From JAFEBO01 sp044221315 (GTDB lineage: Bacteria; Planctomycetota; Phycisphaerae; Phycisphaerales; UBA1924), in contig JBGAPK010000006.1 of the NCBI GenBank assembly GCA_044221315.1, positions 62,001 through 126,000 on the forward strand: 64,000 nt of DNA, in the 5' to 3' direction. Below the pieces are notes generated by a model that saw nothing but the letters and a program-made list of their open reading frames with translations, had not been told where the DNA came from and searched no databases. Positions 16,179 through 25,537 of the stretch are shown here, piece after piece; position 1 is the stretch's first letter; each line of letters begins with the position of its first letter. Position numbers and translations under genes: made by a program.

Positions 16179-19100
16179 CTACTCGTCCGAATCGTTCTTC
16201 TTGAACTTCTTTTCCCACGGCTTCTTCTCGTTGAGTTCAACGGAGACTCCGCCGACGATGCGGGCGGAGGCCGGGCCGAGGGCGAGTTCGATGTCGGCCA
16301 GGAGTTGCGGCTTGAGGCCGACGCGGAGGGGTGCGGAGAGGATGGCGGTGTGAGCGAGCGTGCCGATGGCGAGCTCGACGGGGAAGGGGGTCATCGCGTG
16401 GCGGGCGAGAACGGTTTCGAGCTCGGAGTCGCGGTCGGCGCCTGCATGGGCACCATTGCTGGAACCGTTGGTTGCGGGCTTCGCGCCGTTTGTGGGTGCC
16501 GCGGCGTGCGATCGGAGGACGGCGGCGATCGATTCGAGGGCGGAGAGGCTGGTGCCGTTGAGCTTGCGCTCATCTATTAGTAGCTGCAGGCGGCCGGGGC
16601 TGAGCGGGGTGCCCTCGATGGGGACGAGGCGGTCGATGAGGACCTGAGGCTCGCCGCGGGAAAGATCGGTGCGGCCGAGGATGAAGACGATCTTGTCGGT
16701 TTCGATGAGGTGGCTGAATTTCTGGTAGCAGTCGGAGAAGGCGACGCATTCGAGTGTGCCGGTCGGGTCTTCGACGGTCACGATGGCCATCTTCTGGCCG
16801 GCGGAGCGGCCGGTCTTGACGATGAGCGTGCGGATTCCCTGGACGATGCCGGCGAGGATGACGCGGGATTCGTGCGGGGAGGTCTTGACGCTCGAGAGCG
16901 GGCCGGTGGTGAAGACGCTCGCCCAGCGCTTCCAGGCGTCCATCGGGTGGCTGGAGACGAAGAAGCCGAGGATTTCCTTTTCGAAGCGGAGGGTTTCGGC
17001 CTCGGTCCATTTGTCGGCGCGGGCGAGCGTGACCGCGGGCTTGTCGGGGCCGGCGGGCTCGGGCGCCCCGCCGAAACCGAAGAGAGCGCCCTGACCGGCG
17101 GCCTTGTCGGCGGCGATCTTCTGACCGGCGGTGATGGCCTGCTCGATGGTGGCGACCATGGCGGCACGGTTGTCGCGGCCGTGGACGCTGTCGAAGGCGC
17201 CGCATTTGATGAGAGACTCGAGGGCGGACTTCGTGATGGCGCCGGGGGGGACGCGTTCGCAGAAGTCGAAGAGCGAAGTGAAAGGTGCCGAGGTGTCGAG
17301 GTGTCGAGGTGTCGAGGGTGAAGCAGCAACCTTGCTATCGCTGCTCTTCCCTTGACACCTCGACACCTCGGCACCTTGACACCTCTCCCGAATGATCGTC
17401 TCGATCGCCTTGTCGCCGGTGCCCTTGATGGCCTTGAGGCCGAAGCGGACGTGGCCGGCGTGCGAGGTGCGGGGCTCGTTCTGGGCGAAGACGACGGCAA
17501 AGTCGGCGTTGGAGAGGTTGATGTCGGGCGGGCGGACCTCGACGCCGGTCCTGACGGTGCGGCCGACTTTCTTGGAGTCGCCGGTCGACTCGACGAAGCG
17601 GCACTTCTTGCAGTCTTCGAGGTAGCTGATCCAGTCGCTGGCCTTCTGCGCTTGGCTCTCGAAGGTGAGGAACGCGGCCATGTACTGATTTGGGAAGTAG
17701 GTCTTCAGGTACGCGGTCTGGTAGGCGACGATGGCGTAACCGGTTGAATGGCTCTTGTTGAAGCCGTAGCCGGCGAATTTCAGGATGAGATCGAAGAGGT
17801 CTTGCGCTTGTTGCTTGGTGAGGCCCTGCTTCTGCGCGCCCTCGATGAACTTGGGGCGCTCCTTGTCGATCTTGTCGTGCTTTTTCTTTGAGATGTTCTT
17901 GATGAGCGTGTACGCGTCGCGGAGCTTGATCCCTCCGAGGCCGTGCACGATCTGCATGACCTGTTCCTGGTAGACCATGACGCCGTAGGTCTCGGCGGTG
18001 TAGCGGTCGACGATCTCGTGCACCTTGGGGACCTGCTCGGTGCCGTGCTTGCGCCGGTTGTAGTCGGGGATGAGATCCATCGGGCCCGGGCGGAAGAGGG
18101 CGTTGGCGGCGATCAGGTCTTCGAGCCGGTCCGGCTTCATCTCGACGAGCAGGCGACGCATGCCGGGGGATTCGAACTGGAAGACGCCGGTGGTTTCGCC
18201 TCTGCGGAAGAGTTCGAAGACGGTCTGATCGTCGAAGGAGAGACGGTCGAGGTCCAGCGGGTGCGGGCCGCCGTCGCCTTGCTTGCGGCCGACGGCCTCG
18301 AAGATGGCTTTTTCGTCTAGCCCTTCGCGGACAAGCATCTGGGCCCGCGCGACGATCGAGATCGTGCGTAGGCCCAGGAAGTCCATCTTGAGGAGGCCCA
18401 TCTTCTCGCAGGTGGGGCCGTCCCACTGCGTGACGATCTCGTGCTCTTCGGCCTGGGGCTGCTTGAAGAGGGGCACGATCTCGTTCAGCGGGCGGGTGGA
18501 GACGATGACGCCCGCGGCGTGCACACTGGCGTGTCGGGCCTGACCCTCGAGGGTGCGGGCGTTGTCGAGCAGGCGGGCGATGCGCTGGTCGTTCTCGTAG
18601 AGCTTGCGGAGGTCGGGCTCTTTCTCGAGGGCATCTTCGATCGTGATATTGAGTTGCTCAGGGATGAGCTTGGCAATCTTGTCGACTTCGGACAAGGGCA
18701 GGTTGAATACGCGCCCGACATCGCGCACCGCGGCACGCGCTTTCATCGTTCCGAAGGTGATGATCTGTGCGACGTGGCCGTACTTCCTGCGGACGTAATT
18801 GATGACCGAGGCACGCCCGTCCTGGCAGAGGTCGATATCGATATCGGGATATTCGCTGCGATCCGGATCGGTAAAGCGCTCGAAGAGCAGGCCGTAGCGG
18901 ACGGGGCAGGCGTTGGAGAGGCCGAGCACATAGCCGACCATCGTGCCGACGCCCGAGCCGCGGGCGAGCGCGGGGATGTTGTTGAGCCGGCCCCAGTTGA
19001 CGAAATCCCAGACGATCAGGAAGTAGGCGGCGATGTTCTTGTCGCAGAGAATCTTCAGTTCGCGTTCGAGGCGAGTCTGCTTTTCAGCGCGGTCGGGTTG

Positions 19101-20273
19101 AGAGGCATCCGGGCCGTAGCGCCATGTGAAGCCGGCGTCGGACAGGAGGCGGAGGGCGGCATCGCAATCCTTCTTGGACTGGGCAATCTCGTCGGGAGTG
19201 GGCTGGGTGGCGAAGGGCTGGAGTTCAAACTTGGAGCAGAAGTCGCGGTACCAGGCGGAGAGATCGCCGGCGTACTTCTTGTCGTCGTGCCTTGGGAGGT
19301 CCTTCTTGGCGGGGACCTTGATCTTCACCATCGGGGCGTGATTCGCGCCCAAGGGAAGTTCGACGTTGCAGCGCTCGGCGATGGCGACGGTGTTGTCGCA
19401 GGCCACTTTGCCGACGACGCCGTACTGGTCGAAGAGTTCGCGCATCTCGCGGGGGCTCTTGACGTAGAGCTCCTCGGGGTAGCGCATGCGGTCGGTGTCG
19501 TTCTTGTTCTTGGCGGTGGAGATACAAACAAGCGTGTCGTGGGCGTCGTGGTCCTCGGCCTTCAAGAAATGGGCGTCGTTGTCGCAGACGAGTTGGAGTT
19601 TGAGTTCCTGCGCGAGCTTGATCAGGTGCTTGTTGATCGAGTTCTGCTCGCGGACGTGGTGTTGAAGCTCGACGAAGAAATTCTGGAGGCCGAACACCTT
19701 GGCGTGCCACTCGGCGCTCTCGACGGCGAGGTCCCAGAACTTGCGGTCGCCGGATCGCTCGAAATCCAGGAGGTGTTCGCCGATCTCGCTGCCCAGGTGG
19801 CCGTTGATGGCGATCAGGCCTTCGGAGTGCTTCGCCAGCAATTCGCGATCGATGCGGGGCTTGTAGTAGAAGCCGGTGAGGTAAGCCTCGGAGCAGAGAA
19901 CGAGGAGGTTCTTCCAGCCGGTGAGATTCTCGGCGAGCAGGACGAGGTGGTAGCCGCCCTCGCCGCCGCCGGAGTAGGTGCGGTCGGTGCGGGGCTTGCC
20001 GGGAGGCGTGACGTAGGCCTCGACGCCGAGGATGGGCTTGATGCCCTTGTCCCTGCACGCGGCGTAGAAGGCGACATGGCCGAAGATGTTGCCGTGGTCG
20101 GTGATGCCGACGCTGGTCATGCCGAGTTCGGCGACGCGCTTGACCAGTTTGTCGATGCGGTTGCCGCCGTCGAGCAGGGAGTATTCGGTGTGAAGATGGA
20201 GGTGCGCGAACTGCTGCTCGCGGGGGAGGGCCGGATTCGCGGGCTTCGAGTTGGCGGGGGCGTCCGTTCCCAT
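16179..20273 (-). CDS. dnaE: DNA polymerase III alpha subunit with an in-frame repeat insertion
   Basis: 1364 residues. This is the replicative polymerase. PHP domain first (FAHLHLHTEYSLLDG near residue 35), then the C-family palm with YPDIDIDLCQDGRASVI near 476, the finger region with GVMVYQEQVMQI and GYGFNKSHSTGYAIVAYQTAYLK, the HhH region (FGLKAIKGTGDKAIETIIRE), and an OB fold around VILAGIVQGIRTLIV. Between IIRE and FTSLFDFCERV, where relatives usually have only a few residues, about 35 extra residues rich in Ser, Arg and Cys are encoded by a palindromic repeat (17282-17383). The frame is kept and nothing else is damaged, so the enzyme is presumably active. The ATG is preferred over a GTG-type extension 15 codons upstream. 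Confidence 0.95.
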   Translation of the reverse strand: MGTDAPANSKPANPALPREQQFAHLHLHTEYSLLDGGNRIDKLVKRVAELGMTSVGITDHGNIFGHVAFYAACRDKGIKPILGVEAYVTPPGKPRTDRTYSGGGEGGYHLVLLAENLTGWKNLLVLCSEAYLTGFYYKPRIDRELLAKHSEGLIAINGHLGSEIGEHLLDFERSGDRKFWDLAVESAEWHAKVFGLQNFFVELQHHVREQNSINKHLIKLAQELKLQLVCDNDAHFLKAEDHDAHDTLVCISTAKNKNDTDRMRYPEELYVKSPREMRELFDQYGVVGKVACDNTVAIAERCNVELPLGANHAPMVKIKVPAKKDLPRHDDKKYAGDLSAWYRDFCSKFELQPFATQPTPDEIAQSKKDCDAALRLLSDAGFTWRYGPDASQPDRAEKQTRLERELKILCDKNIAAYFLIVWDFVNWGRLNNIPALARGSGVGTMVGYVLGLSNACPVRYGLLFERFTDPDRSEYPDIDIDLCQDGRASVINYVRRKYGHVAQIITFGTMKARAAVRDVGRVFNLPLSEVDKIAKLIPEQLNITIEDALEKEPDLRKLYENDQRIARLLDNARTLEGQARHASVHAAGVIVSTRPLNEIVPLFKQPQAEEHEIVTQWDGPTCEKMGLLKMDFLGLRTISIVARAQMLVREGLDEKAIFEAVGRKQGDGGPHPLDLDRLSFDDQTVFELFRRGETTGVFQFESPGMRRLLVEMKPDRLEDLIAANALFRPGPMDLIPDYNRRKHGTEQVPKVHEIVDRYTAETYGVMVYQEQVMQIVHGLGGIKLRDAYTLIKNISKKKHDKIDKERPKFIEGAQKQGLTKQQAQDLFDLILKFAGYGFNKSHSTGYAIVAYQTAYLKTYFPNQYMAAFLTFESQAQKASDWISYLEDCKKCRFVESTGDSKKVGRTVRTGVEVRPPDINLSNADFAVVFAQNEPRTSHAGHVRFGLKAIKGTGDKAIETIIRERCQGAEVSRCQGKSSDSKVAASPSTPRHLDTSAPFTSLFDFCERVPPGAITKSALESLIKCGAFDSVHGRDNRAAMVATIEQAITAGQKIAADKAAGQGALFGFGGAPEPAGPDKPAVTLARADKWTEAETLRFEKEILGFFVSSHPMDAWKRWASVFTTGPLSSVKTSPHESRVILAGIVQGIRTLIVKTGRSAGQKMAIVTVEDPTGTLECVAFSDCYQKFSHLIETDKIVFILGRTDLSRGEPQVLIDRLVPIEGTPLSPGRLQLLIDERKLNGTSLSALESIAAVLRSHAAAPTNGAKPATNGSSNGAHAGADRDSELETVLARHAMTPFPVELAIGTLAHTAILSAPLRVGLKPQLLADIELALGPASARIVGGVSVELNEKKPWEKKFKKNDSDE
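17282..17383. repeat. Palindromic element of 8-bp units inserted in dnaE
   Basis: Left arm: four units at 17284-17315 (GGTGCCGA once, then GGTGTCGA three times). Right arm: four units at 17352-17383 (TTGACACC, TCGACACC, TCGGCACC, TTGACACC). The arms form a perfect 24-bp inverted repeat (17282-17305 with 17354-17377). The spacer contains a second small stem, AGCAGC with GCTGCT. The reading frame of dnaE runs through it. Confidence 0.85.
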
Positions 20274-20339
20274 CGCCGACAGGATACCCCGCGCTGGCGC
20301 GGAGCCGCCGCCCCGCAACCGACATTGTGAAAATCGGCC

Positions 20340-21620
20340 TCAGGGGCAGAGCAATTCGTTGTACGCCGCCAGGAAGATCACGAAATCCGCGTCGTCCACG
20401 ACTTGATCGGCGTTCAGATCGGCCGGGCAGCCGGCGGGCATGGTCGGGTCGGCGCAATCGAGGATGTTGTACGCGGCGACGAAGATGACGAAGTCGGCAT
20501 CTTCCACGATGCCGTCGTGATTGAGATCGGCCGGGCAGGCCGAGCCGAGGCGGACCAGCCAGGCCTCGCTCACGCCGTTGTGCGTGCCGGAGCCGCAGAT
20601 CGCCGAGCCGTCGGCGCTGATGCCGCTGGCAAGGGTCAGGTTCCAGCCGGTGAGATCGACGCCCTTGGTGGGCAGGTAGGTGTTGAGGTTGACCATGCCG
20701 AGCGCGGCGGTCCAAAGAAAGGCGCTGTTGCCCGCGCCGCTGGAGTTGCTGAAGCCGACGACCGTGTTCCCGTCGGCGGTCACGGCGTTTGCAAAGGAGG
20801 CATTTCCTCCCGGGAGCACGCCGAGGCTCACCATCCCCGGCCCGTCGGTCCAACGGAACGCGCGGGTGCCTCCGGTCGAGCCGCTGCGCCCGACAATGAC
20901 CGAGCCATCTGGCGTGCACGCGGCGGCGCCGGATGTCGTACCTCCATCGAGCACGCCGAGGCTGACCATGCCGGCGCTGGTCCAGCGGAAGGCGCGGGAG
21001 CCGGAGGAGGAATCGCTCGACCCGACGATGACCGAGCCGTCGGCGTTGGTCGCGGCGGCGCCCGAGAACGCTCCGCCCGTGAGCGTGCCGATACTGACCA
21101 TGCCGGGCCCGCTCGTCCAACGGAAGCCCTTGGAGACTCCGCCGGTGGTGTTGCCGCTGCCGACGACAACGAGGCCGTCGCCGCTGACTCCGGTGCTTGA
21201 TGATGCGGTTCCGTCGGTCAGGACTCCGAGACTGACCATGCCGGTCCCGCTGGTCCAGCGGTAGGCTCTTGGCCCTTCGGTCGCGGAACTTTGGCCGACG
21301 ATGACCGAGCCGTCGGCGTTGATGGCGACGCCGGAGGAAGAAGTGCCGCCCGAAAGAACTCCCAGGCTGACCATTCCGGTGCCGGCGGTCCAGCGATAGC
21401 CGCGAAAGCCGCTGGATGAGCCGGACTGACCGGCGACCGTGGTTCCGTCTGAGCTGATTGCCGAAGCGCCCGACGAGGCCCCGCCGGAAAGGATTCCAAG
21501 ACCGGTGATGGTCGAGCCGGCGCTGGCGATGGCGGCGACGAGTGTGCAGCCGGTCAGTGCCGCCAACCACGCCACGGAGTGATACGAAGACTGGTTCAAA
21601 CAATGACTGGTGGTACGCAT
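20340..21620 (-). CDS. Secreted HAF-repeat protein with GC-type dockerin tag
   Basis: 426 residues. An N-terminal signal segment (AWLAALTGCTLVAAIASAGS) is followed by seven or so repeats of about 46 residues: LGxLxGGxxSSGxAINADGSVIVGxSxSxxGxRAYRWTxGTGMVSLG. This is the HAF-type extracellular repeat, which folds into a beta-propeller-like array. The domain ends near SEAWLVRLGSA, then a dockerin pair: CPADLNHDGIVEDADF with FVAAYN, ILDCADPTMPAG, and CPADLNADQVVDDADF with FLAAYNELLCP. The tag is nearly the same as in the protein at 592-1479. Probably exported and surface-bound. It lies downstream of the other minus-strand dockerin gene, about 200 nt away. Confidence 0.86.
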   Translation of the reverse strand: MRTTSHCLNQSSYHSVAWLAALTGCTLVAAIASAGSTITGLGILSGGASSGASAISSDGTTVAGQSGSSSGFRGYRWTAGTGMVSLGVLSGGTSSSGVAINADGSVIVGQSSATEGPRAYRWTSGTGMVSLGVLTDGTASSSTGVSGDGLVVVGSGNTTGGVSKGFRWTSGPGMVSIGTLTGGAFSGAAATNADGSVIVGSSDSSSGSRAFRWTSAGMVSLGVLDGGTTSGAAACTPDGSVIVGRSGSTGGTRAFRWTDGPGMVSLGVLPGGNASFANAVTADGNTVVGFSNSSGAGNSAFLWTAALGMVNLNTYLPTKGVDLTGWNLTLASGISADGSAICGSGTHNGVSEAWLVRLGSACPADLNHDGIVEDADFVIFVAAYNILDCADPTMPAGCPADLNADQVVDDADFVIFLAAYNELLCP

Positions 21621-21820
21621 GGGTGCTCACTTTCAACGAAAACCAGATGCAGAATCCCCGGGGGCCAAACCCGCGCGGCCGGCCGTAAGCTATCCAGCCT
21701 AATCAACTTACAACTTGACTGCAAGGAGAATCTGGCGGGGATTCGCCAGCCGCCGCCGGCCGAGGCATTTCCTCGGATGGCGGCGGTCTCCTGAGCACCT
21801 CGATGTCGAAACGAGCGGCG

Positions 21821-23455
21821 CTACATACAGAGCAATTCGTTGTACGCGGCGACGAAAATCACAAAGTCGTTGTCGTCCACAACTCCGTCGTCGTTGAGGT
21901 CGGACCAGGGGCTCGCCGGAGGAACGACGAGCTCGTTGTAGTCGCGGGCGAAGACCACAAAGTCGGCATCGTCCACAAGCCCGTCGCCATTGAGGTCCGC
22001 CTCGCACCGAACGCCGCCCTTCGCCTCGATCGCGAAGATGTCTGGCCAGGGCATGGTGCCGCTGCTGGAAAAGGATGCCGTGAGCTCGATGAGGTCAATC
22101 ACGGTGCCCCCGGTCGCAAAGGCGATTCGGCGCGGGCCCGGCGCATTCATGATCTGGTTGCAGGAGCGGGAAAAGACCGGGTACGAAGCGTGCGTGACAT
22201 CGAGCTCGCCCTCAAAGACCAGCGAATCCGGGTCGAGCCTGATACCCCGGATCGTCCCCTCGAGCAGCGTGAACAGGCCATTCACGACTGAGAACGGAAC
22301 GTCTCCGAACGTGTGTGCGGTGCCCGACATTCCCGTGTAGGGCATCGGCGGGATGATCAGCTCGGCACCGACCGCCTGATCTTCCGACGGGCGGTAGGTG
22401 TGGCGTCCTTCGCTGTCCCGCATCATCGCGATGTCCGGGTGCACCGGCGGACCCGCCGTGACAACCATCGTGTTCTCGTTGACGCGCAGGGTCATGGTCG
22501 CCGCGTCGAACGAGTACACAACGCCACCCCGCAGCCACGGGGCTCCGTACGGCACCATGCTTGGCGGCATCGGCACGATCATCGGGTCATCCGCGACCAT
22601 GACCGCCTCGCCGGTGGGGCGCAATACGCCGTGCGACGAAGCAAAGAAGAGAATCGGGGATCGCCCGTGATGCACCGCGTTGACGTACTTGCCCTCCCAG
22701 TACATGTCGATCACGCCGCCGATGCCCATCGGGCTGAGCTTGCCGTTGGGGACACTGCCATATTCATTGAGTGAGGCGACATTGAGCCCCGTCGGCAGCC
22801 CGGGTCCCAAGTCGAACGACCCGATTGTCTGAGCGAAAGAAGTAATCGAGACGTTGAATGTTCCCGGAGGCCCGAGCGCCGGCGTGAACATCGCCGAGGC
22901 GCCCCCGGACATGACCGCGATGTACGGCGCGCTCACCCCCGCGAACGGCGGTACGACCAGCGCCACCATCGGCCCGGGCGGCGCATCGCCCGGAATGTCC
23001 GCGAGTCCGTCCAGAGCGAGCGTGAACGAGTTCGGTCCCGGAAGCAGGAGCGGCCCCGTCGGAAGGTACCGTGCGTAGAACGGGTCCCATCCGTCTTCCT
23101 CCTTCTGCTTTTCTTTCTGGGTTCGGTGCAACTTGATGAGTGCCACCTTGCTTTTCATTGCCTCAATGGCTTTGAGCCGGCGAAGCAATTCGTTGTACGC
23201 CGGCCCCGGCGGGGTCGAAGCCATCTGCAGCCGGATCTGGCGCTCCATCTGATCGAACCAGATCTCGAGCTTGGCGATGGCGATCTTGTCCGCGCTCTCC
23301 ACAGCCGTGACCAGCGGACCGAGCACCTCTGGAATCGGCGCATGCACCGCTTCGTTGAGGATCGAGACCGCGATATCGATGAGCGACGGTCCATCCGCCC
23401 GTGCGTGGTAACCGAGGCAGGCCGAGACAACCAGAGCGGCAATTAGACGCTTCAT
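21821..23455 (-). CDS. Secreted GC-type dockerin-tagged protein, unknown body
   Basis: 544 residues. The signal peptide is MKRLIAALVVSACLGYHARA. Residues about 25-120 form charged helices (ADKIAIAKLEIWFDQMERQ, LLRRLKAIEAMKSKVALIK) that could make a coiled coil. The rest, to about 480, is beta-rich with many Pro and Gly and a conspicuous central part (MYWEGKYVNAVHHGRSPILFF); I do not recognise it. The dockerin pair is less regular than usual: CEADLNGDGLVDDADF with FARDYNEL, then a linker without the DCADPAMPAG motif, then SDLNDDGVVDDNDF with FVAAYNELLC. The start has a plain AGGGAG sequence upstream. Confidence 0.83.
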   Translation of the reverse strand: MKRLIAALVVSACLGYHARADGPSLIDIAVSILNEAVHAPIPEVLGPLVTAVESADKIAIAKLEIWFDQMERQIRLQMASTPPGPAYNELLRRLKAIEAMKSKVALIKLHRTQKEKQKEEDGWDPFYARYLPTGPLLLPGPNSFTLALDGLADIPGDAPPGPMVALVVPPFAGVSAPYIAVMSGGASAMFTPALGPPGTFNVSITSFAQTIGSFDLGPGLPTGLNVASLNEYGSVPNGKLSPMGIGGVIDMYWEGKYVNAVHHGRSPILFFASSHGVLRPTGEAVMVADDPMIVPMPPSMVPYGAPWLRGGVVYSFDAATMTLRVNENTMVVTAGPPVHPDIAMMRDSEGRHTYRPSEDQAVGAELIIPPMPYTGMSGTAHTFGDVPFSVVNGLFTLLEGTIRGIRLDPDSLVFEGELDVTHASYPVFSRSCNQIMNAPGPRRIAFATGGTVIDLIELTASFSSSGTMPWPDIFAIEAKGGVRCEADLNGDGLVDDADFVVFARDYNELVVPPASPWSDLNDDGVVDDNDFVIFVAAYNELLCM

Positions 23456-23870
23456 CGGTTTTCTCCCTAAAACGGGGTCTCATAAGGATCGGCAAAACCG
23501 GGTCCGATTGCAAGAGGCTTCTGTTGATTTATTACATCGGAAAAGCGGTTCCTAAGCCGGCGGCAGGCACTGGGGTGAACTCCCCGGTCGCATTTAGGAT
23601 CGCCAAACGCGATTTTGCCCTTCCAGGCCGGGACACCGCCGGCCTTGGCCGGTGGCACGTCCGTAAACACGCCGGCTGACTCAGGCAAGGTCCGAGGCTC
23701 GCTCGCACAGATCGCATAGTCCGTCCAGCAGCCCCGCGCGCGGGCTCGTTCCGCCCCCATTGCGTGCTTTCCGCCGAGTTCGACGGCATGGTTGACGTGT
23801 GGAGCGAATCCGTTGCTCCGCCGACGCCGCCACGGAATTGGCCGCAAGCAGCACTCAAGGAGAGAGAAAC
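23456..23870. other. Divergent intergenic region, 415 nt
   Basis: Separates the dockerin gene on the minus strand from the thioester-domain gene on the plus strand, so both promoters should be here. I see GC-rich inverted sequences (for example CCGGCC with GGCCGG near 23643-23662) and a TTGACG at about 23794 without a convincing -10 partner. No open frame looks like a gene. Confidence 0.4.
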
Positions 23871-24590
23871 ATGAAGATCAGCCGCATTGCTATCGCTACG
23901 GGTATGTGTGGGATTGCCGGCGCCGCCTTCGCCGGTCCGAACGTCAGCGTGAAATACCTGGGCACGGGCGCCGGCCAGACGGTGACCATGACCCTCAACG
24001 GCAACTCGACCAACGTCTTCGCCGGCCAGCTCAAGCACAACCTGAGCAACGCCCAGGGCGGGTACGGCTGGATCAACGGCGACCACCTGACCTATTGCAC
24101 CGACCTGACGCAGTACGTCACGAGCTCGACCAAGACCTACACCATCGAAAACATCGAGAACATGCCGGGCAATTCGCCCATGGGCGTCACCAAGGCCGAC
24201 GCGATCCGCGGGCTCTTTGCCGCGGCGAACGGCGCCCAGGCCGCCGCGAACGCCTCGGCCGATTACGCCACCGCGTTCCAGCTCGCGGTCTGGGAGATCG
24301 TGACCGACGGCGCCGGCGCCTCGATCACCGCCAGCAGCTTCACGAGCGGCAACTTCAAGGCCAAGAAGACCAACGGCAATGCCCTCTCGGGCAACGTCGT
24401 GAGCATCGCCGCCAACCTCTACAGCAGCGCCGTGCTCTTCGTGCAGGCCCACAGCTCGACCGACCAGATCATCGGCGTCGCCAGCAACAGCTACCAGGAT
24501 CAGCTCATCCAGGTCCCCACGCCGGGCGCCGCGGCCCTCGCGGGAATCGGCGGGCTGCTCATCGCCGGCCGCCGCCGCCGGTCGGTGTAA
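23871..24590 (+). CDS. Probable thioester-domain surface protein with PEP-CTERM-like sorting tail
   Basis: 239 residues; ATG after AAGGAGAGAG. Signal peptide 1-21. Two short motifs match the Cys-Gln thioester (TED) domains of Gram-positive adhesins: LTYCTDLTQY, with Cys76, and ATAFQLAVWEIVTDG, with Gln137. In that family the Cys and Gln side chains join in a reactive thioester that can bond to host or matrix amines. The C-terminus has PTPGAAALAGIGG, a hydrophobic stretch and a final RRRR, the layout of PEP-CTERM tails cut by exosortase-type enzymes, with PTP in place of PEP. No exosortase is in the window. A strong terminator follows, which suggests a single-gene, well-expressed unit. The TED assignment rests on motifs only. 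Confidence 0.72.
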   Translation: MKISRIAIATGMCGIAGAAFAGPNVSVKYLGTGAGQTVTMTLNGNSTNVFAGQLKHNLSNAQGGYGWINGDHLTYCTDLTQYVTSSTKTYTIENIENMPGNSPMGVTKADAIRGLFAAANGAQAAANASADYATAFQLAVWEIVTDGAGASITASSFTSGNFKAKKTNGNALSGNVVSIAANLYSSAVLFVQAHSSTDQIIGVASNSYQDQLIQVPTPGAAALAGIGGLLIAGRRRRSV

Positions 24591-24619
24591 GAACAGACCT
24601 CCTTGAGAGTGCACGCATT

Positions 24620-24654
24620 CCACGCCGGCCGAAGGGCCGGCGTGGAGTTTTTTT
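24620..24654 (+). terminator. Rho-independent terminator after the thioester-domain gene
   Basis: An 11-bp stem, CCACGCCGGCC (24620-24630) with GGCCGGCGTGG (24635-24645), a GAAG loop, then AG and an eight-base T-run. Confidence 0.9.
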
Positions 24655-24703
24655 GAATCACGATCGCGGGAGGCGTTGGCCCTCGCGTGAACGGCCGATT
24701 TGC

Positions 24704-25357
24704 TCAGGTCGCGATCGCGACTTCGGTGGGGGTGGGGGTCGGCCGCGCGATCATGCACCATGCCGCGATCGCGAAGCCGGTAAAGTCAAACCCGAGGGCG
24801 ATGCGCGGGGCGAGGGAGCCGAACTTTGGTTCGAGAAGCTTGATCGGGATGGCAAGAAGTACGATGATTCCGCCGATGCGCCACGGAGCGCGGAGAAAGC
24901 ACATCGCGGCGCCGAGGAAACCCAGCCCGACCCAGGAGTTGTTGGCGATCTTGTAGAAAACGAGGTTCACGAAAGGCTGCTCGCGGAGCTTTGAAGCAAC
25001 TTCGGCGCCCGCGCCGGGCGTTGGGGCTTGTGCGGCGGCGAGCATCGCGAAATCAAGCGCGAACTGACCGACGCCCAGAGCGCCGGCGAGGAATGTAAGC
25101 ACAAGGCCGATATTGGTGAGCCACGGCGAGCGCGGGCGAAGGGCGCGGGCGAGAGCGATCGCGGCGGGGATCAGCGCCACCAGGCCGATGGTCATGATCT
25201 GATGCGAGAGGTTCCACGCTGCGGACTCGGCGCGGACACGCTCGAAGAAGTTGCCCGGGGCGACGGCGACTGGATACATAATGATGCGCCCGACGAAGAG
25301 CGCGCCGAAGGCGAGAATGATGACTGCGGCACCGAGATAGTTGGCGATTCGTGCTTG
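24704..25357 (-). CDS. Integral membrane protein of unknown function, six predicted TM segments
   Basis: 217 residues with a TTG start that has GGAG about 10 nt upstream; a longer version from an ATG at 25456 would add 33 hydrophilic, unconvincing residues. Six hydrophobic segments can be picked out: YLGAAVIILAFGALFVG, IMTIGLVALIPAAIALA, IGLVLTFLAGALGVG, WVGLGFLGAAMCFL, IGGIIVLLAIPIKLL and FTGFAIAAWCMIA. Loops are short and few residues are charged. No family is recognised. It stands alone between the thioester-domain gene, with which it is convergent, and the repeat-protein cluster. Confidence 0.7.
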   Translation of the reverse strand, partial: QARIANYLGAAVIILAFGALFVGRIIMYPVAVAPGNFFERVRAESAAWNLSHQIMTIGLVALIPAAIALARALRPRSPWLTNIGLVLTFLAGALGVGQFALDFAMLAAAQAPTPGAGAEVASKLREQPFVNLVFYKIANNSWVGLGFLGAAMCFLRAPWRIGGIIVLLAIPIKLLEPKFGSLAPRIALGFDFTGFAIAAWCMIARPTPTPTEVAIAT

Positions 25358-25537
25358 CAAGATGGGGGCTCCACTGGTGCCGGATCTATGAGGGGTTTGC
25401 GACGGGTATATGGGAAAGCGGAAGGGCGGTTTCAGGCCCAGACATTTCGAATTCAATATTCAAACCGCCCACTCTCCCGACCCCGCTCATCGAGAAGGGG
25501 GGTGCGGGTCCAGAGGACAACCTGTGTCACGCCATTG

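Noticed and set aside
18441..20330. Plus-strand open frame of 629 codons opposite dnaE
   Set aside because: Acidic and Gly/Val-rich product with no motif; dnaE on the other strand has all polymerase motifs.
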